Of a DNA stretch of 30,726 nt, positions 26,986 through 30,726 are shown piece after piece; positions within the stretch are counted from its first letter, which is position 1; every line of letters starts with the position of its first letter. A program made the translations under genes and the position numbers. Source of the stretch: Seminavis robusta (lineage: Eukaryota > Bacillariophyta > Bacillariophyceae > Naviculales > Naviculaceae); assembly GCA_903772945.1 (NCBI GenBank), contig CAICTM010001364.1, forward strand, positions 1 through 30,726. The letters run 5' to 3'. The notes beneath the pieces are model-generated. The model was not told the origin of the DNA, did not search any database, and saw nothing but the letters and a program-made list of their open reading frames with translations.

Positions 26986-29242
26986 GCTGCTCTGTTACCT
27001 CTTGCTGTTGCTTACTATATACTCTCTGATGGTAGAGTCTTCCTCTTCTTGTTGCTGCTGCTGCTCTTGTATGCTATTGTTTGCTGCTAACGTTTCGATA
27101 TCGTGTTTATGCCGTGACAATGTAATTGTCAAACTGCTGTTGTGAAGTTGCTTCAGCTGCTAATGGCAAAAAGGTCAACACTCCATCTGCTTTTGGCAAC
27201 ACCAGGGCACCAACTGGAATAAGAATGCCTGACGCTGAAAGCAGCTGCCTCCCACGCCAGGCAGCCAAGACTTAACTCTACTGACCGTCAACAGAGGCCA
27301 CATCGGTGAAGTGCCAACTCAGTCCCTAATTCTCATTGTTGCCATATTTGCCAAATTTCCCCCTTGACTCGATTGATTGTTGCATTTATAAATACGTGCA
27401 CTGTGTAGAGAATAGTAGAGGGGGAAAATGTCAGATATCCCAACCCGAAGCTCTCACCGTCTGTTCTTGTCCTTTTTTGAAGCCACGAATTCTTAGGGTA
27501 TCCAATTCCACTGTGACCATTCAGTACAGCATCAAGTTCCCTGTCACCAATGGTTCGCTTGACGTCGGAAGAAATCTGCAAAAATAGCAGCTGCGGTTGA
27601 AGGAGAGGCCAGAAGGGTTGGAGTAACCGCGGTCTTGCATTAATTATGGATATTTCATGGGTCAAGCTTGGTCCAACATGTACTAGTAGTCCAGCTTGCC
27701 CAATCCATCAGCGGGGCAATGATGGTTCGAGGAACATGCTTGGCAAGCTTCAGTTTGGTAACCAGCGCTCCTGGAATGCTTAGTATAGTTTCAGGCGAAC
27801 CAATCAAGACGAAGTCCGCCGTAATAAAGGAGCAGTTAATTTTTCGTCCCTGTTAGGGCAAGCTTTAGTAGGACTGCGTTCTTGGACTTGGTTTTCGTCT
27901 AAATTAAAGTATGGCGCATGTACATCATTTTCAAGCGGAGAACAGCACAGTACGGCAGGCGGCCGAGGTACGGTGCGGCAGTCATACGGAGGGAAGTCCG
28001 AACCACCAAGCAAACCAAATTATTGCAGCCAGCCTTCAATCTATCTATCCCTGCGTATCAGAATACAGCAATACTGGACAAAAAAAAAAGAAACAATACC
28101 CTCTCCACAAGTAAGTGAGGCTGCACCAAACGAATTCACAACTTCGGGTTGCAGCAGCACAGCAACACCCGATGGGAACTGAAGGCCATGCCGTGGGATT
28201 CGATTCGATTTGTTTCCTTTTTGCGGTGTCCTTTTTGTTGCAGTCAAAGCTCCGATCGGGCAGGCCGTGGGCCAGGGATTTCATTCCCTTTTCAGAGTCC
28301 CGCTATGTTTGACGTTCGTACTCGAGGACCATGGGGTTCGACGGTCGCTGTCAACTACTAGTACTACTACATGGAGCATACTAGCTAGCAGCATGTAGGG
28401 ACATCTCTCACTCTCGGCCCCTTGCTTACTGCGGCGATTCATCATACGGTACTCCCGAATAAACATCAGATACATGCAGATAGAAGAAAGCCTAGAGCAT
28501 CTGGCTAGCTACATGTACGAACTACTGTCCAAGTTTAGGCTAAATCTATATATTCAACTTGACTCCAAAGCAACGATTCCACACTGATAGACTGTTACAA
28601 ATACTAGTATATTAAAGCAAGTAGAAAGGGGGTGTGGTTTCCCTACTTTTAGGATGCACGGCATCTGTGACGCTGCCAAGAAGACGAATGACGAATGGCC
28701 TGCATTTTTGGGAGAGCAATCATTGCACAAGTTCGGGCATACAAAGCAACTCTCTCGTTTAGCTAGCTAGCTAGCTAGATTGAATGAATGCATCTTGCTC
28801 ACTCAGCCTCTGATGAATTCCAACACTCTGTCTGATGATGAGATGTGAGCAAGTCTCACCAAATTTTTGAAAATTTGAAGCCAAGAATCTTCATTGTCAC
28901 GTGTAGCCGTATTGAGAAGTCATCATCTTATGTCTTTGTGAGTCCTGCAAAAGATTCTGCGAATAACGTGGGTTCGCGGTTGCTCGTGATTTTTCTTGTG
29001 TCGTCAAACCAGCAGATGACGATGATCGAGCTGCATCCAACAGAAGACTCGAGCCTGTGCATGTTTGTTCCACAAGACAATCATCACTATCACCAACAGC
29101 AAGCTCATCTTCTACTCTAGCCAGTACCTTTCCCTTATAAAAGCCATAAACCAAACTAAACCAAGCCAAGTAACATCCTGATTGGTTGACTGATTTATCC
29201 AGGTTGGGATATGGGTAGCCTGCTTCTATTCTCGAGACGACA
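26986..29242. other. Gene-poor region upstream of two divergent genes
   Basis: Besides the possible remnant at 27333-27849, no supported gene was seen. There is a CTAGCTAGCTAGCTAG run at 28761-28778 and a poly-A stretch (28080-28090). The last few hundred bases must hold the promoter of the gene at 29243. Confidence 0.4.
27333..27849 (-). pseudogene. Possible decayed multi-exon coding fragment
   Basis: After an acceptor-like site (CCTACTAAAGCTTGCCCTAACAG, ending at 27850) a minus frame without ATG reads ITADFVLIGSPETILSIPGA, LVTKLKLAKHVPRTIIAPLM, DWASW, to a stop. Further on, after TTTTTGCAG (27592-27600), another frame reads SSDVKRTIGDRELDAVLNGH and SGIGYPKNSW. Both look coding, but the donor after the first (GTACATG, 27683) does not join in phase with the second. 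This suggests decay or missing exons. The family is not recognised. Confidence 0.3.
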
Positions 29243-30726
29243 ATGAATTTTCTGTGGTCTTTCTCGGCACTATACTCCCTGATTCTTCTGCTACATGTGC
29301 CGCAAGAGTGTGAAGCATCTTCCTTTGGGGCTCTTAGCTGTGTCGTAGGAAGTGATGGACTGGGCGGAGCTCACTTGTCTGCCGATACATTGGAAACCGG
29401 GAATCTGGACACCCTGTTTTCCGTGCAACTGGATGGAGTGGAAATCACCACCGGCCAAGATGTGAGCTTTATCCCGGAAGGCGCCGAGTTTAGAATGCCC
29501 TTGGTCGTCTTGACCAATGACGTTGACACCACGCCCATTCGAGGCTTTAACATGCTAGTCTCCCTGCAAGACGATTCCGCTACCGCCTCTCTACTAATTC
29601 AGTCTGATACGCAACAAGAAAACACCGAGTGTGTAGGCGTTACGACTTCCGGGATTACGCATACCAGCAGTGACCCCAAGAGCGAAGTATCGACTGAAAT
29701 TTTGGTCATTGATCCACTCTTTGGACAACCACAACGAACCGACAGCCTACAACTGAGTATTGATGTTACTATCGTTGTACAAAATTCAGCAGGCATCTCC
29801 CGCTACTACTACTCCCAGTACTTTATCCAACTCCGATCACTCGTTACCCTGGTACCCACCGTGGCTACTACCAATCAACCCACCACCATGCCCAGCAGTG
29901 GTGTTGCAGCAGCAGCAACAGCAGCAACCACTCTGCCAACTCCATTGACCACAATTTCGAGCACAGCCTTTGCCACTGCCATTGCCACCACCAGTCAACC
30001 TTCCGGCACGTCGTTTCCCACTGCGACGGGAACCAGTACCTTGGCACCCACCGTGCAAGGAGGGACTACCGTACCCACTGTGGGAGCCACCACGACCGTA
30101 CTGCCCACCCCCAATGGTTTCACTACTGTACCGACCACCTTTGGGAGTTGTCCCGCATTTGGTGCAGATGACGAGGAAATTACCTGTCAAGACTGTTTGG
30201 AAGCGGGATGTTCGTGGGCTTTGGGACAGTGTTTCAATCAGTGTGATGTCATTGCAGATGTCACCTGTTACAATCAAGAGATTTTGGAAGGACAATCGCC
30301 TCCCGACATTTGTGCACTGGTTGTGATGGATCAAGAAAATGCGGCCATTTGCTATAATGGCAATACGTGTGAGGAATGTGTAAACACGCGACAAACGACG
30401 GGCGATGCGTGTGAATGGTATCCCGGCGCGGAAATTTGTGGAACAGGAGGGTGTAACTCGGCAGGATGTGGTACCACCACGTGTGATGAGACAACAGCTC
30501 CAACGACGGTAGTCGCCGAAACCACGGTACCAACCACAGTGGGGGACCCGACTTGCCCCGCCTTTGCTTCAGGGGAAGAGCCCTCGTGCGAACAATGTTT
30601 GGAGGCGGGCTGTTCGTGGACCCTCGGATTGTGTTTCAATGGATGTGCCATTCCCGATGCTTCTTGTTACAATCAAGAGAATTTCGGAGGACAACCCGAT
30701 GCCATTTGCACCCTTTATGCGGTCGA
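29243..30726 (+). CDS. Secreted Reeler-like / PSI-like Thr-rich protein, 3' end outside window
   Basis: The frame is open from ATG at 29243 to the window edge (494 codons, no stop). The signal peptide is residues 1-25 (LYSLILLLHVPQECEA). Residues 26-200 form a beta-rich domain with Reeler-like features: IRGFNMLVSLQD, a cysteine at 130, SGITHTSSDPKSEVSTEILV and LSIDVTIVVQNSAGISRYYY. A Thr/Pro/Ala-rich mucin-like linker (201-300) follows. Cys-rich modules of PSI-like type come next: CPAFGADDEEITCQDCLEAG with CSW, then QCFNQC (303-334), and a second CPAF...CEQCLEAGCSW...LCFNGC at 438-468. Another Cys-rich segment lies between them (370-414). The N-terminal domain assignment is by eye. An extracellular adhesion or cell-wall role is inferred from the architecture. 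Confidence 0.75.
   Translation, partial: MNFLWSFSALYSLILLLHVPQECEASSFGALSCVVGSDGLGGAHLSADTLETGNLDTLFSVQLDGVEITTGQDVSFIPEGAEFRMPLVVLTNDVDTTPIRGFNMLVSLQDDSATASLLIQSDTQQENTECVGVTTSGITHTSSDPKSEVSTEILVIDPLFGQPQRTDSLQLSIDVTIVVQNSAGISRYYYSQYFIQLRSLVTLVPTVATTNQPTTMPSSGVAAAATAATTLPTPLTTISSTAFATAIATTSQPSGTSFPTATGTSTLAPTVQGGTTVPTVGATTTVLPTPNGFTTVPTTFGSCPAFGADDEEITCQDCLEAGCSWALGQCFNQCDVIADVTCYNQEILEGQSPPDICALVVMDQENAAICYNGNTCEECVNTRQTTGDACEWYPGAEICGTGGCNSAGCGTTTCDETTAPTTVVAETTVPTTVGDPTCPAFASGEEPSCEQCLEAGCSWTLGLCFNGCAIPDASCYNQENFGGQPDAICTLYAV

Noticed and set aside
28845..29169. Opposed ~90-codon frames on both strands
   Set aside because: Neither has motifs or a good start context; likely chance frames.

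Overview
This is eukaryotic nuclear DNA, most likely from a diatom and probably a raphid pennate one. The clues are: spliceosomal introns of about 80-400 nt with clean consensus sites; a bZIP transcription factor fused to a PAS/LOV-like domain, a combination typical of stramenopiles; a SAP + U-box + Sel1-repeat protein of a kind I associate with expanded families in pennate diatoms; secreted proteins with RXL motifs, the processing signal known from diatom biosilica-associated proteins; and a Reeler-like/PSI-like Thr-rich secreted protein. Intergenic DNA is full of short palindromic words (CTAGCTAG, GTACCGGTAC, TACATGTA). The genus cannot be fixed by eye. Seminavis robusta is a plausible guess only.

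Layout. 1-376: flank with a GTAACG/GTACCG minisatellite and a stray copy of a transposon terminus. 377-6195: a candidate ~5.8-kb DNA transposon with terminal inverted repeats of about 140-150 bp. It encodes an 1139-aa DDE transposase-like protein and two unrecognised small ORFs. 6422-7336: SAP/U-box/Sel1 protein, just outside the right terminus. 7758-9072: two-exon thiol dioxygenase of the cysteamine dioxygenase/plant cysteine oxidase family. 9640-13330: mostly gene-poor, with one possible tail-anchored microprotein, one doubtful Lys-rich ORF and a family of ~100-bp direct repeats. 13330-18670: a tandem duplication of a secreted-protein gene (411 and 380 aa), including promoter and 3' UTR, with pentanucleotide arrays between the copies. 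18928-20391: three-exon GT32-like glycosyltransferase, apparently with a GC-AG intron. 21530-22177: PGPGW-like membrane protein. 23530-26985: two-exon polyQ bZIP-PAS/LOV-like transcription factor whose first exon I reconstructed. 26986-29242: gene-poor, with a possible decayed coding fragment. 29243-end: a secreted protein open off the right edge.

The genes do not form an obvious pathway. Three stretches stand out. The first is the transposon. The second is the duplicated secreted precursors, in which conserved RXL sites bracket a six-cysteine peptide with identical spacing in both copies. The third is the bZIP factor, which keeps the LOV cysteine and two LOV asparagines but lacks the usual glutamine, and carries two TGACGT sites in its own first intron. 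Everything here was read by eye; no alignment or database search was run.
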